Positions 34,730-43,105 of a DNA stretch of 64,000 bases are shown here, piece by piece. The position numbers and the translations under genes are program-made. Position 1 is the stretch's first letter. Each line of letters begins with the position of its first letter. The stretch lies in contig CBDFGK010000003.1 of assembly GCA_965247075.1 (NCBI GenBank), positions 1,550,001-1,614,000 on the forward strand, read 5' to 3'. The stretch is from CBDFGK01 sp965247075. Its GTDB lineage: Bacteria > Pseudomonadota > Gammaproteobacteria > Pseudomonadales > Halieaceae. The notes below the pieces were generated by a model. The model ran no database searches, had not been told where the DNA came from, and saw nothing but the letters and a program-made list of their open reading frames with translations.

Positions 34730-36085
34730 GGCTCTTCTCCGCTTCTATGAGTGAAAAAGGATGCCGATCCCCACGTAATCTGTTGGTATATAAGGCTTCT
34801 CACAACTTTATATGGAACAGGTATATGGGAATCGACATCCAGAGGGATATTTTGGGCCTCAAGGGGCAGTGCGTCAATCGGATAAAACTGGACGAGGAGG
34901 AGGGACAGCTCGTCATTGGCTGCCGCCGGGACAGGCGCAGAAAAGCAATTGACCCCGTTACCGAGCAGCAGGGAACGGTCAACCGGTATGTCCGCCGACA
35001 GGTCAGGGATGTGCCGTTGTTTGGCTATCCCTGCGTGATTGAAATGGAGCTGGCCCAAGTATGTATCAGCAAGAACGAACGGCGGATAGAGAGCTGTGAG
35101 TTTGTTGACACGGGATGGCGTTTCACCCGCCGCTGCTGTCGCATGATCAGTGGCCTGTGCCGCCACATGAGTATTCAGGCTGTCTCCAGGCATTTGGGGA
35201 TACGCTGGGAGACGGTGAAAAAGATCGACAAGGCGTACCGGGAGGAAAGTCTCCCGGCGCTCGATCCGACACAGCTGACCGGCCTGAAGTACCTCGGTGT
35301 TGATGAGGTGGCCAGGGCGAAGGGCCACGACTACATGACGGTGATTTACGACATGGTCGAAGGGCATTTAATCGGGGTGGAAACGGGCCGAACGGCTGAT
35401 GTGTTCTCTGCATTTCTAAAGCAACTTCCGGCAGAAACCACTGCAAACATAGAGGCTGTTGCGATGGACATGGGGCCATCCTATCAGAAATCAGTACGTG
35501 ATTGCTTACCCAATGCCGACATTGTGTTTGACCGTTTCCACGTTATGAAGAACTACAGCAAGGCTCTGAGCAATCAGCGGCGAATTGAGTTTAGAAAGGC
35601 CAATAAAGAGGGCAAGAAATTGTTAACAGGAACACATTACCTGGTGCTGAAAAACGCCGATAAACTGAACGAATCCCAGGCTCAAAAATTACAACGGCTA
35701 TTGGATGAAAATGCCAATCTCAATACGCTGTATATCCTGAAGGAACAGCTTCAGGCCTTGTGGGAATCAAAGACTGTCGAACTGATGCAAGAGAGACTGG
35801 AAGCCTGGTGCCGGATAGCCGATCAATCGACCCTGCTCTACCTGAAGAAGTTTGCAAAGTCGTTGAGAAACCACCGTGTGGGCATTTGCAATTACGCGAA
35901 GCACAAGCTCACCAGCGCCAGGATTGAGGCCGGCAACATCGGTATCGGCATGATCCGCAAGCGCGCCAGAGGCATCAGGGATACCGAGTATTTCAAACTC
36001 AAGATCAGGCAGTCATCGCTACCGGATAATGACTCGATGTTCTATGTTGCGGCCTAATCTTCACTCACAAGACCGGAGAAGAGCC
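34730..36085 (+). mobile_element. ISL3-family insertion sequence, complete copy
   Basis: Ends share GGCTCTTCTCCG plus an imperfect continuation (TATGAGTGAA / TGTGAGTGAA). An 8-base target duplication CGTCACCC flanks it at 34722-34729 and 36086-36093. A near-identical second copy in opposite orientation starts at 62950. Confidence 0.92.
34747..36057 (+). CDS. ISL3-family transposase
   Basis: 436 residues from the ATG at 34747; the in-frame ATG at 34825 (MGIDIQRDILGLKG) is an alternative. The helix-turn-helix around IQAVSRHLGIRWETVKKIDK is followed by the ISL3 DDE domain with LGVDEVARAKGHDYMTVIYD, AVAMDMGPSYQKSV, DIVFDRFHVMKNY and a C-terminal GIGMIRKRARGIRDTEYF. Frame is intact; it differs from the copy at 62978 at only a few residues, so the element moved recently. 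Confidence 0.93.
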   Translation: MSEKGCRSPRNLLVYKASHNFIWNRYMGIDIQRDILGLKGQCVNRIKLDEEEGQLVIGCRRDRRRKAIDPVTEQQGTVNRYVRRQVRDVPLFGYPCVIEMELAQVCISKNERRIESCEFVDTGWRFTRRCCRMISGLCRHMSIQAVSRHLGIRWETVKKIDKAYREESLPALDPTQLTGLKYLGVDEVARAKGHDYMTVIYDMVEGHLIGVETGRTADVFSAFLKQLPAETTANIEAVAMDMGPSYQKSVRDCLPNADIVFDRFHVMKNYSKALSNQRRIEFRKANKEGKKLLTGTHYLVLKNADKLNESQAQKLQRLLDENANLNTLYILKEQLQALWESKTVELMQERLEAWCRIADQSTLLYLKKFAKSLRNHRVGICNYAKHKLTSARIEAGNIGIGMIRKRARGIRDTEYFKLKIRQSSLPDNDSMFYVAA

Positions 36086-36669
36086 CGTCACCCGGCTTAA
36101 GAGCAATGCAAAATACCGCATTATCGAGCGTCGATCGGTGCTGAAAGGCAAAGGTTTGACGTGTGATCAAACGATAGAATTCACCGGCCCCCAGGTCTCC
36201 AAAAAATGTCCTGTTCGATTAAGGCGGGTTGGCTACAAAGATGCGGAGACGGGTAAGCACTATGTGTTTTTAACAAACAATTTCAAACTGGCAGCCAAGA
36301 CGATTGCCGATGTCTACAAAGCCAGGTGGCAAGTGGAATTATTCTTTAAGTGGATAAAACAGAACCTGAAAATCAAATCGTTTGTTGGCACAAGCAAGAA
36401 TGCAGTGATGACTCAAATATGGATAGCGATGTGCGTATACCTGCTAATTGCATTTCTGAAGTTTCAGTCTGGACTCACAAAGAGTATGCAGCAGCTATTG
36501 CGATTACTGCAGCTTAATTTGTTTGATAAGCGTGACCTGATGGCGTTGTTAAGGGGTGATCCGCCTGATGGCAGACTGCCCGATGTCAATCAAATGAAAC
36601 TCATATGAAAGTTAACGGGACAGCAGTGCCAAAATATATATTCCTACATAGAAAAAGGCATGTAATAAA

Positions 36670-36714
36670 CCTGGGGTTAAACCTGGGGTCAGAGTAAAAC
36701 CGTCATTTGTGGCC
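36670..36714. repeat. Family A half-palindrome with duplicated outer end
   Basis: One arm from TGGGGTCAGAGTAAAA to TTTGTGGCCA, preceded by an extra copy of its outer end (CCTGGGGTTAAACCTGGGGTCAG). The inner part TTTGTGGCCA equals the left arm next to the RAYT gene rather than the common CTGGCCA form. No second arm follows. Confidence 0.8.
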
Positions 36715-36733
36715 ATTTGATGTTACTCCTATT

Positions 36734-36755
36734 GGCTGAATGAATTCGGCTCTAC
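36734..36755 (-). repeat. Family B REP
   Basis: On the minus strand: GTAG, AG, then the hairpin CCGAATTCATTCAGC with one imperfect pair. It sits 20 bases from the family A half-element. Confidence 0.65.
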
Positions 36756-36856
36756 TTGAGCGGATTTGATGGAATACAGCTCTGGCAACGACTTGTGGGC
36801 GTGTTAAACCTGAGTTTCATTTAGGATTAGTGAAAACGCCAAATGGGGCCTTATTA

Positions 36857-37172
36857 TGAAAGTACTGAAATCCATTCCCAGGCCGCATCGCGTGCAGCCA
36901 AGCCGGTATCGGTGCGTGGCGGCGCGCAGATTGCCGTATCGGCGGCCCGTGTGACACCAAGCTGGGTGTCGCTCAAAAAGAGATTGCCGGTGTTCTCAAT
37001 ATTCCTGTTACTACCTTGAGTCGTCGCAAGAAGTCCGGTTGCTTATTGCCTGACGAGTCTGACCGCGTGGTGCGACTGGCCCGGGTGGGGGGCGTTGGCC
37101 CAGGCGTTGATGGCCGGCGATGTGCCGGCTGCCCAACAGTGGATGATCTCGTCGTTGCCTATACTGGGTAAT
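36857..37172 (+). pseudogene. Decayed Xre/MbcA/ParS-type antitoxin
   Basis: Fragments in shifted frames match the DUF2384 antitoxin family: LGVAQKEIAGVLNIPVTTLSRRK at about 36965-37035, LLPDESDRVVRLARV, then in another frame ALAQALMAGDVPAAQQWM and LPILGN. A stop codon in the 5' part and an extra G in a run near 37086 break the frame. These antitoxins normally precede RES-domain toxins, as here. Confidence 0.7.
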
Positions 37173-37176
37173 TTAT

Positions 37177-37407
37177 ATGCACTTGTCTGTGGACGATCTT
37201 CCTGTTGATTGGGCCGTCCCGGCGATTTCGCCAGTAACCCAGGCCATTGGCGATCAATGGTTGTCGGATCGGGAATCTGTCGTGCTGCAAGTGCCCAGCG
37301 TGGTGGTGCCGCAGGAGTACAACTATATTCTCAATCCCGAGCATCCGGATTTTGAGGCATTGGCGGTTGGGCCGATTGTGGATTATCGGTTTGATGAGCG
37401 GTTGTAA
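37177..37407 (+). pseudogene. C-terminal fragment of a RES-domain toxin
   Basis: 76 residues: WLSDRESVVLQVPSVVVPQE, then YILNPEHPDFEAL and a terminal YRFDERL match the second half of RES toxins (about 150 residues), which degrade NAD+. The N-terminal RES motif with catalytic Arg is missing, apparently through a deletion that also removed the end of the antitoxin gene. Not functional. Confidence 0.72.
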
Positions 37408-37503
37408 TTGGGGTTGGTGTAGGCTCAAAGCCTCAGGGCCGAAACAAACTCACCACCTCACCTGATGCACTGATAGCTAATCAGTACATCGAGAGAGACA
37501 CAA

Positions 37504-37582
37504 GGGCCGAATTCATTCGGCGGTCCGCGTTCAGCGGAGGATCCCGGTGATAGCACCATTGGTCGAATGAATTCGACCCCAC
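37504..37582. repeat. Two family B hairpins upstream of dxs
   Basis: GGCCGAATTCATTCGGC at about 37505-37521 and GGTCGAATGAATTCGACC at 37561-37578. Their outer pair differs (C:G versus T:A) in a compensated way. Both lie between the RES fragment and the dxs promoter (TAGAAT near 37612). Confidence 0.8.
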
Positions 37583-37624
37583 GGGTGCCCCCAATCACAT
37601 CGTAATTGCGGTAGAATCCGCCCC

Positions 37625-39586
37625 ATGCTTAAAGAGATTCCCCTGACCCGGCCGGCTACGCCGTTACTCGATGGTATTGCTGCTCCGGCTGACCTGCGTT
37701 TGCTGGATCGCTCGGTGTTGGTCGAGCTGGCCGAGGAGCTGCGCGCCTACCTGCTGTACACGGTGGGGCAAACCGGCGGCCATTTTGGGGCCGGCCTGGG
37801 GGTGGTGGAACTAACCCTGGCGCTGCACTATTTGTACGACACGCCCAGCGACCGCATTGTCTGGGATGTGGGCCATCAAACCTATCCACACAAGATATTA
37901 ACCGGCCGCCGCGAGCGCATGGGCACCATGCGCCTGAGTGGCGGTTTGTCGCCGTTCCCGAAACGTGCGGAGTCTGAGTTCGACACTTTTGGGGTGGGGC
38001 ATTCCTCCACCTCGATCTCGGCGGCCATGGGCATGGCGCTGGGGGCGGCCCTGGAGACGCAGGATGGGGGCCCCGCTCGCAAGGTGATCGCGGTGATTGG
38101 CGATGGCGCCATGACCGGCGGTATGGCCATTGAAGCGCTGGCCCACGCCGGCCATGTGCGGCCCAACATGTTGGTGGTGCTGAACGACAACCAAATGTCG
38201 ATTGGCCACAACAGGGGCGGGCTGGCGGCCTACTTTGCCCGTATCTGGGCGTCGAAGTTTTATATCACCCTGCGGGAAGGGTCCAAGAAGGTGCTGGACA
38301 AGATTCCACCGGCCTGGGATCTGGCCAGGCGCACCGAGGAGCACATGAAGGGCATGGTGGCGCCGGGTACCCTGTTTGAAGAGCTGGGCTGGCATTACAT
38401 CGGCCCCATTGATGGGCATGACCTGAATCTGCTGATGCAGACCATGGAAAACATGAAGGCGCTGGAAGGCCCGCAGATTCTGCATATTCTGACCTGCAAG
38501 GGCAAGGGCTTTGCACCGGCCGAGAGCGATCCGGTGGGCTATCACGCCCTCAACAAGATAGACCCCAAGCCCAGGCCGGCGCCGCCGGTGCTGGAGCCTG
38601 CGCCCGAGCCCAAAAAGCAGAAATACCAGGCGGTGTTTGGACGCTGGCTGTGCGATATGGCGCTGCTGGATGAGAGTTTGATGGGCATTACCCCGGCCAT
38701 GTGTGAGGGCTCGGGCATGGTGGAGTTTGCCGAACGTTTTCCCGAGCGGTTTTTTGACGTGGCGATTGCCGAGCAGCATGCGGTGACCCTGGCCGCGGGG
38801 ATGGCCTGTGAGGGCGCCAAGCCCGTAGTGGCGATATATTCGACCTTTTTGCAGCGCGGCTACGATCAATTGATTCACGATGTGGCGCTGCAGAACCTGG
38901 ATGTGACCTTTGCGCTGGATAGGGCCGGCCTCGTCGGCGAAGACGGTGCCACCCACGCGGGCAGTTTTGATCTCACCTATTTGCGCTGTCTGCCCAATAT
39001 GGTGGTGGCGGCCCCCTCCGATGAAAACGAATGTCGGCAGATGCTCTATACCTGTTACCGGCACAAGGGTCCGGCGGCGGTGCGCTATCCGCGTGGCACC
39101 GGTACCGGCGTGCGGGAGATCAAGGAAATGACGACCATACCGGTGGGTGAATCGGTGCTGGTGCGGGCCGGGGCTGGTGTAGCGGCTGGAACGGGTGTGG
39201 TTATTTTGTCCTTTGGGGTGTTGTTGCCGGCGGCGTTGGCGGCGGCGGAAAAGCTCGATGCCACGGCGGTGGATATGCGCTGGGTGAAACCCTTGGACGA
39301 GGCGCGGGTGCTGGCATTGGCCAGTTCCTGTGAATTGTTGGTCACGCTGGAAGACAATGCCATTGCCGGTGGCGCCGGCGCGGCGGTGAACGAGCTGCTG
39401 CAACGTGAGTGCGTGGTGATGTCGGTGTTGAACCTGGGCCTGCCCGATGCGTACGTGGACCACGGCAAGCGTGAGGAGCAACTGGCCTGGGTGGGCCTGG
39501 ATGCTGCCGGCGTGCTGGCCGCAATTCAGAAACGCCTGACCGGGTTGGGCCTGGGGTGGGGGCAGAGCAATTTGGGGTCAGAGTAA
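37625..39586 (+). CDS. dxs: 1-deoxy-D-xylulose-5-phosphate synthase
   Basis: 653 residues, slightly longer than the usual 620-640. It condenses pyruvate and glyceraldehyde 3-phosphate in the MEP isoprenoid pathway. Seen are VWDVGHQTYPHKILTGRR, the thiamine diphosphate motif GDGAMTGGMAIEAL to NDNQMSIGHN, the catalytic Glu region DVAIAEQHAVTLAAGMA, and DRAGLVGEDGATHAG. The C-terminal SNLGSE and the TAA stop are encoded by the arm of a family A repeat, so the original end was replaced by the insertion. It lies 3.3 kb from xseB-ispA, its usual neighbours. Confidence 0.95.
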   Translation: MLKEIPLTRPATPLLDGIAAPADLRLLDRSVLVELAEELRAYLLYTVGQTGGHFGAGLGVVELTLALHYLYDTPSDRIVWDVGHQTYPHKILTGRRERMGTMRLSGGLSPFPKRAESEFDTFGVGHSSTSISAAMGMALGAALETQDGGPARKVIAVIGDGAMTGGMAIEALAHAGHVRPNMLVVLNDNQMSIGHNRGGLAAYFARIWASKFYITLREGSKKVLDKIPPAWDLARRTEEHMKGMVAPGTLFEELGWHYIGPIDGHDLNLLMQTMENMKALEGPQILHILTCKGKGFAPAESDPVGYHALNKIDPKPRPAPPVLEPAPEPKKQKYQAVFGRWLCDMALLDESLMGITPAMCEGSGMVEFAERFPERFFDVAIAEQHAVTLAAGMACEGAKPVVAIYSTFLQRGYDQLIHDVALQNLDVTFALDRAGLVGEDGATHAGSFDLTYLRCLPNMVVAAPSDENECRQMLYTCYRHKGPAAVRYPRGTGTGVREIKEMTTIPVGESVLVRAGAGVAAGTGVVILSFGVLLPAALAAAEKLDATAVDMRWVKPLDEARVLALASSCELLVTLEDNAIAGGAGAAVNELLQRECVVMSVLNLGLPDAYVDHGKREEQLAWVGLDAAGVLAAIQKRLTGLGLGWGQSNLGSE

Positions 39587-40331
39587 AACCGTCATTTGTG
39601 GCCACTTTACGCTGTCCCTGGATCTACAGGGGCGAGCCGGTATTTATGGCCGCGCGAATGTCGATCAACAGTTTCTTATCGACGTGAGAATGGAACAGGC
39701 TTCGATAATTGCATTGACGTTCTGACTCTGTGCTTCCCAACCCCAAATACAAGGCGTGTGGTGTGCGCAATTTTGATGCTATGCCCAGGCCGTTGGCGCG
39801 ATAGCTGGACCATTTGTAGTCGGCGGGATCGCTTGTCATGTGTGCTCGCACGGGGTTGAGTTCAATGTAGCGCTGACAGACAAGCAGGTAGGTATCGTTT
39901 AGTACTGAGCAGGATTTAAAGCGTCCTTCCCAGAGAGAGCCAGTTCGCTCATGGGCGTGATTAAAGTAACGCACATAACGCCGCCCGATGTGTTGCATCA
40001 TTGATGAGGTTGAATGGTCATAATCGGGCGTGGCCAGCAGGTGGACGTGGTTGCTCATAAAGACCCAGGCATGAATGTGCACGCCGTATTTGATGGCGGC
40101 CTCGTGCAACCAATGAGCGTAGGCTCCCATGTCGGGGTCTGAAGTAAAGCAGGGTTGACGGTTATTGCCGCGTTGAATGATGTGTTGGGGAATTCCTGGC
40201 GGGCAGGAGCGGGGGTGTCTTGGCATAGCGTTCATCCTTGAACTGGTAATGCGAGATGTCTTTTAGTGTAGCAGAACAATTTTGGGGCAGAGTAAAGTGG
40301 CCATAAATGACGGTTTTACTCTGACCCCAAA
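39571..40331. mobile_element. RAYT unit: Y1 transposase gene between 40-base inverted family A arms
   Basis: The left arm (39571-39610) and right arm (40292-40331) are inverted copies matching at 39 of 40 positions. Both run from TTTGGGGTCAGAG inwards to GGCCACTTTAC. The only gene inside is a REP-associated tyrosine transposase. The arms are longer on the inner side (ACTTTAC) than most solo copies, and the 8516 hairpin loop retains AAGTAAA from this inner edge. The 761-bp unit sits exactly between the dxs and amidase coding ends. Confidence 0.8.
39624..40235 (-). CDS. REP-associated tyrosine transposase (RAYT, TnpA_REP)
   Basis: 203 residues of the Y1 HUH family. The metal-binding HUH motif is WVFMSNHVHLL, and the nucleophilic Tyr is in the helix MMQHIGRRYVRYFNHAHERTG followed by SLWEGRFKS; YIELNPVRAHM and YKWSSYRANG are standard C-terminal blocks. 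These enzymes nick and rejoin single-stranded REP hairpins. The frame is intact and sits within inverted family A arms. Confidence 0.92.
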   Translation of the reverse strand: MNAMPRHPRSCPPGIPQHIIQRGNNRQPCFTSDPDMGAYAHWLHEAAIKYGVHIHAWVFMSNHVHLLATPDYDHSTSSMMQHIGRRYVRYFNHAHERTGSLWEGRFKSCSVLNDTYLLVCQRYIELNPVRAHMTSDPADYKWSSYRANGLGIASKLRTPHALYLGLGSTESERQCNYRSLFHSHVDKKLLIDIRAAINTGSPL

Positions 40332-40332
40332 T

Positions 40333-41790
40333 TTAGTAGCCTGGCGGGGGGACGAAGGCGCGGTGGTGTTGCTCGAGCATTTTGGCGACGGCCAGGGCGG
40401 TTTTGTCTTCCAGGTAATCGGCCACCACTTGCACGCCGATGGGCAGGCCTTCGCTGCTGGTGGCGATGGGGGTGGCGGTGGCTGGCAGCAGGGCGTTGAG
40501 GGTAATGCCCGGCCACATTAGCAGGTCCAGATAATCGCGGCTTTCGCCATTGACGGTGTGGGTGCGGGCAAACATATCCGGTTGGTGATCGTGCGCAAAG
40601 GCGGTCAGGTGTACGCAGGGGCACAGCAACACATCGTAGTCTTCGAAGAAACTGGCCCAGGCGGCGCGCAGGTGGGCGCGCTTTTCGATCCGGTGCACCC
40701 ATTCATAGTGGCTGGAACTGATGCCGCGTGCCTGCACAGTCGCCGGGCTGATATCGGCGGGGTCTGCGTTCCCGGCGATCTCTTTCATCATGTTGAACAC
40801 TCCAGTGGGCATACCCGCACCCATGGCCGCCATCAGCGTGTGCAAGTAATTGAGATGATTGTCCTGAAAATCGATAGCGGGCCGCGCGGTGCGATTAACG
40901 CCGGCACCGGCCTGTTGCAGGGAATCGGCAGCGGCCTCAATGGCGGCGACGATCTCGGTATCGACCGGGCAAAAGCTATCGTCAGACCACACCGCCACCC
41001 GCAATTGCGTTGGGTCGGTGGTACGCGCCGGCGGCAAGTTAATGGAATAGGCTTTGGCATCTTCGGGGCTGGGCGCCACCAGGATATCCAGCGCTTTTTC
41101 CAGATCATCGGGGCGGGTGCCGATGGGGCCGACCACCGACAGGTCTCCTTCGCTCAACACATGTTCACCGGGTGGCAAATGGCCGCGCTGGCTGACAATG
41201 CCAAAACTGGGTTTGTGGCCGAATACGCCGTTGAAATGGCTGGGTGTGCGGATGGAACCGCCGATATCGCTGCCCAGTTCCAGCGGCGTGAGACCGGCCG
41301 CTACCGAGGCGGCGGCGCCACCGGACGATCCGCCACAGGTGCGCTCCACGTTCCAGGGGTTGTTGGTCACCCCGTACACATCGTTGTAGCTCTGTAAATC
41401 CGAGCTCATAAAGGGCACGTTGGTTTTGCCAAACACGATGGCACCGGCGTCGATGTAGCGCTGCACACCAATGGCATTGGTGCCGGGAATATTGTCTTTG
41501 CACTCGGGAACGCCACCGACGGTGACAATGCCCTCGGTGCCCAGTGCGTCTTTAATGGTCACGGGCACGCCGTGCAGGGCGCCCCAGTCTGCGCCATCCT
41601 TGGCGGCCATGTCGGCCTCAATGGCGCGGCCCCGGGCGCGCTCGGCATCCAGCGTAACGATCGCGTTGAGTTTGGGGTTGTGTGCTGCTACGCGTTGAAG
41701 GAAAAACTCCAACACCTCTTTTGAGGTCAGTGCCTGAGCCTTGATGGCGTCGGCCAGGGCGAAGGGGCTTACATACAAAATGTTCATCAT
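40333..41790 (-). CDS. Amidase signature family hydrolase
   Basis: 485 residues. The Ser-cisSer-Lys triad is visible: Lys80 in PVTIKD, the Gly/Ser loop TCGGSSGGAAASVAAG (Ser155) and the nucleophile in GSDIGGSIRTP (about Ser179). Members hydrolyse carboxamides; the substrate cannot be told from sequence. The ATG at 41790 is followed by a second Met. It lies 9 bases from galE on the same strand, so the two are probably co-transcribed. The stop codon abuts the right arm of the RAYT unit. Confidence 0.9.
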   Translation of the reverse strand: MMNILYVSPFALADAIKAQALTSKEVLEFFLQRVAAHNPKLNAIVTLDAERARGRAIEADMAAKDGADWGALHGVPVTIKDALGTEGIVTVGGVPECKDNIPGTNAIGVQRYIDAGAIVFGKTNVPFMSSDLQSYNDVYGVTNNPWNVERTCGGSSGGAAASVAAGLTPLELGSDIGGSIRTPSHFNGVFGHKPSFGIVSQRGHLPPGEHVLSEGDLSVVGPIGTRPDDLEKALDILVAPSPEDAKAYSINLPPARTTDPTQLRVAVWSDDSFCPVDTEIVAAIEAAADSLQQAGAGVNRTARPAIDFQDNHLNYLHTLMAAMGAGMPTGVFNMMKEIAGNADPADISPATVQARGISSSHYEWVHRIEKRAHLRAAWASFFEDYDVLLCPCVHLTAFAHDHQPDMFARTHTVNGESRDYLDLLMWPGITLNALLPATATPIATSSEGLPIGVQVVADYLEDKTALAVAKMLEQHHRAFVPPPGY

Positions 41791-41799
41791 GGGGAGTCC

Positions 41800-42813
41800 T
41801 TACTCAAATCCATTGGGGTTTTGTTGTTGCCAACGCCAGGCGTCTGCAGCCATGGCGTCCATGTCCAGTGCAGCGGTCCAGCCTAGCACCGCCTCGGCCT
41901 TGCTGGGGTCGGTGTATAGCGAGGCCACATCGCCTTCTCGACGCCCTTTGATCTCATAGGGTATATTTTCCCCCACGACTTTCTCAAAAGCGGCGAGTAC
42001 TTCCAGTACCGAGTAGGGGCGACCAGTGCCCAGGTTAATTATCAGCTCTCCCGGGCATTCGGTAATAACATCGATAGCCCTTAAGTGGCCTTTAGCCAGG
42101 TCAATAACGTGGATGTAGTCGCGCACGCCAGTACCGTCTGGTGTGGGCCAGTCGTCTCCCCAGACAGAAAGTTTCTGCAATTTTCCAGCGGCCACCTGGG
42201 TGATGTACGGGGCCAGGTTGTTGGGTATGCCGGCTGGATCCTCACCGATCAGGCCTGAAACATGTGCACCGACTGGATTGAAATAACGCAAAATGATGCA
42301 GTTCCAGCGAGCATCGGCGGCGCTCAATTCTCGCAGGTGATTCTCCACAGCGAGTTTGTTATCCCCGTAGGGGTTGAGCGGGCCCACCGGGGCGTCTTCA
42401 TTCACCGGCGGTGCGCTCTGGTCGCCATACACCGTGGCCGACGAGCTAAACACAAAATTAAACACGCCGTGCCGGGCCATCACCCGGGCCAGGGTAATGC
42501 TGCCGTTGACGTTGATATCGTGGTATTTGGCGGGCTGCTGCACGCTCTCGCCGACCGCCTTGAGGCCGGCAAAGTGAATGGCGGCATCGATGGGGTGTTG
42601 CTCGAACACGCTGTTGAGTGCAGCCTCGTCGCGCACATCCATCTGGTGAAAGGTGAGACTATGGCCGGTGATTTGTTCAATGCGCTGCAGGGATTTTTCG
42701 CTGGAATTACACAGGTTGTCGACCACGATCACAGCAAAGCCGGCTGCCAGTAGTTCCACGCAGGTATGCGAGCCAATATAGCCGGCCCCGCCGGTAACCA
42801 AAATGGTCTTCAC
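41800..42813 (-). CDS. galE: UDP-glucose 4-epimerase
   Basis: 337 residues (338 in E. coli). An extended SDR with NAD-binding GGAGYIGSHT, DNLCNSS, catalytic Ser in FSSSATVYGD, and the Tyr/Lys pair in YGDNKLAVE. C-terminal blocks RYFNPVGAHVSG and GTGVRDYIHV are typical. It interconverts UDP-glucose and UDP-galactose for surface polysaccharide. Transcribed away from xseB, with 46 bases between starts. Confidence 0.95.
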   Translation of the reverse strand: MKTILVTGGAGYIGSHTCVELLAAGFAVIVVDNLCNSSEKSLQRIEQITGHSLTFHQMDVRDEAALNSVFEQHPIDAAIHFAGLKAVGESVQQPAKYHDINVNGSITLARVMARHGVFNFVFSSSATVYGDQSAPPVNEDAPVGPLNPYGDNKLAVENHLRELSAADARWNCIILRYFNPVGAHVSGLIGEDPAGIPNNLAPYITQVAAGKLQKLSVWGDDWPTPDGTGVRDYIHVIDLAKGHLRAIDVITECPGELIINLGTGRPYSVLEVLAAFEKVVGENIPYEIKGRREGDVASLYTDPSKAEAVLGWTAALDMDAMAADAWRWQQQNPNGFE

Positions 42814-42859
42814 TTGTTACAATCCCTGTTATTGAGAACCCAGGATAAGAGTGTAACCA

Positions 42860-43105
42860 ATGCCCAAAGGCAAAAAAATCGATTTCGAGGCATCTCTGGG
42901 CCAGTTGGAAAAATTGGTAGGCCAGATGGAAGAGGGCGAGTTGTCGCTGGAGGATTCTCTCAAGGCATTTGAAGAGGGCGTTAAACTGACCCGCGAGTGT
43001 CAGCAGGCTCTCAAAGACGCCGAGCAGAAGGTGACTTTATTGATGGAGCAAAATGGCGAGCTGGTCAGTGAGCCGTTTGCCGCAGACGACCTGGACGATG
43101 CATGA
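42860..43105 (+). CDS. xseB: Exodeoxyribonuclease VII small subunit
   Basis: 81 residues, family length. A helical hairpin with DFEASLGQLEKLVGQMEEGE and LSLEDSLKAFEEG, the XseB signature. It partners XseA in single-strand DNA degradation. Its end overlaps the ispA start by 4 bases (ATGA), a conserved gene order. Confidence 0.95.
   Translation: MPKGKKIDFEASLGQLEKLVGQMEEGELSLEDSLKAFEEGVKLTRECQQALKDAEQKVTLLMEQNGELVSEPFAADDLDDA

Larger units (their letters stand above)
34093..36608 (+). pseudogene. IS4-family transposase, nonsense codon and ISL3 interruption
   Basis: Begins MAHCNTILSQILKLVPRHEF, as usual for this IS4 group (DUF4372 domain then DDE). The frame meets TGA at 34504-34506 after SLDASTIDLCLSAFP, where Trp is expected; it stays open beyond (ADFRTTKGAIKLHVGL). 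ISL3 then interrupts at 34730 and the gene resumes at 36094 (SNAKYRIIERRSVLKGKG), with the catalytic Glu region in YKARWQVELFFKWIKQNL. At least two independent lesions, so inactive. Confidence 0.88.
33992..36628 (+). mobile_element. IS4-family element carrying a nested ISL3 insertion
   Basis: Terminal inverted repeats CACTGCTGTCCCGTTAA at 33992 and its complement ending at 36628, flanked by a 9-base direct repeat CCAAAATAT (33983-33991, 36629-36637). The total of 2637 bp includes a 1356-bp ISL3 element and its duplicated 8-base target. Without it the IS4 element would be about 1.27 kb. Confidence 0.9.

Noticed and set aside
37898..39481. A 527-codon open frame opposite dxs, and similarly long antisense frames opposite glyA, ribBA, ispA and the thiolase-like gene
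   Set aside because: GC-rich coding DNA leaves long antisense frames; these proteins are rich in His, Gly and Arg, lack any domain and have no start context, while the sense genes are certain.
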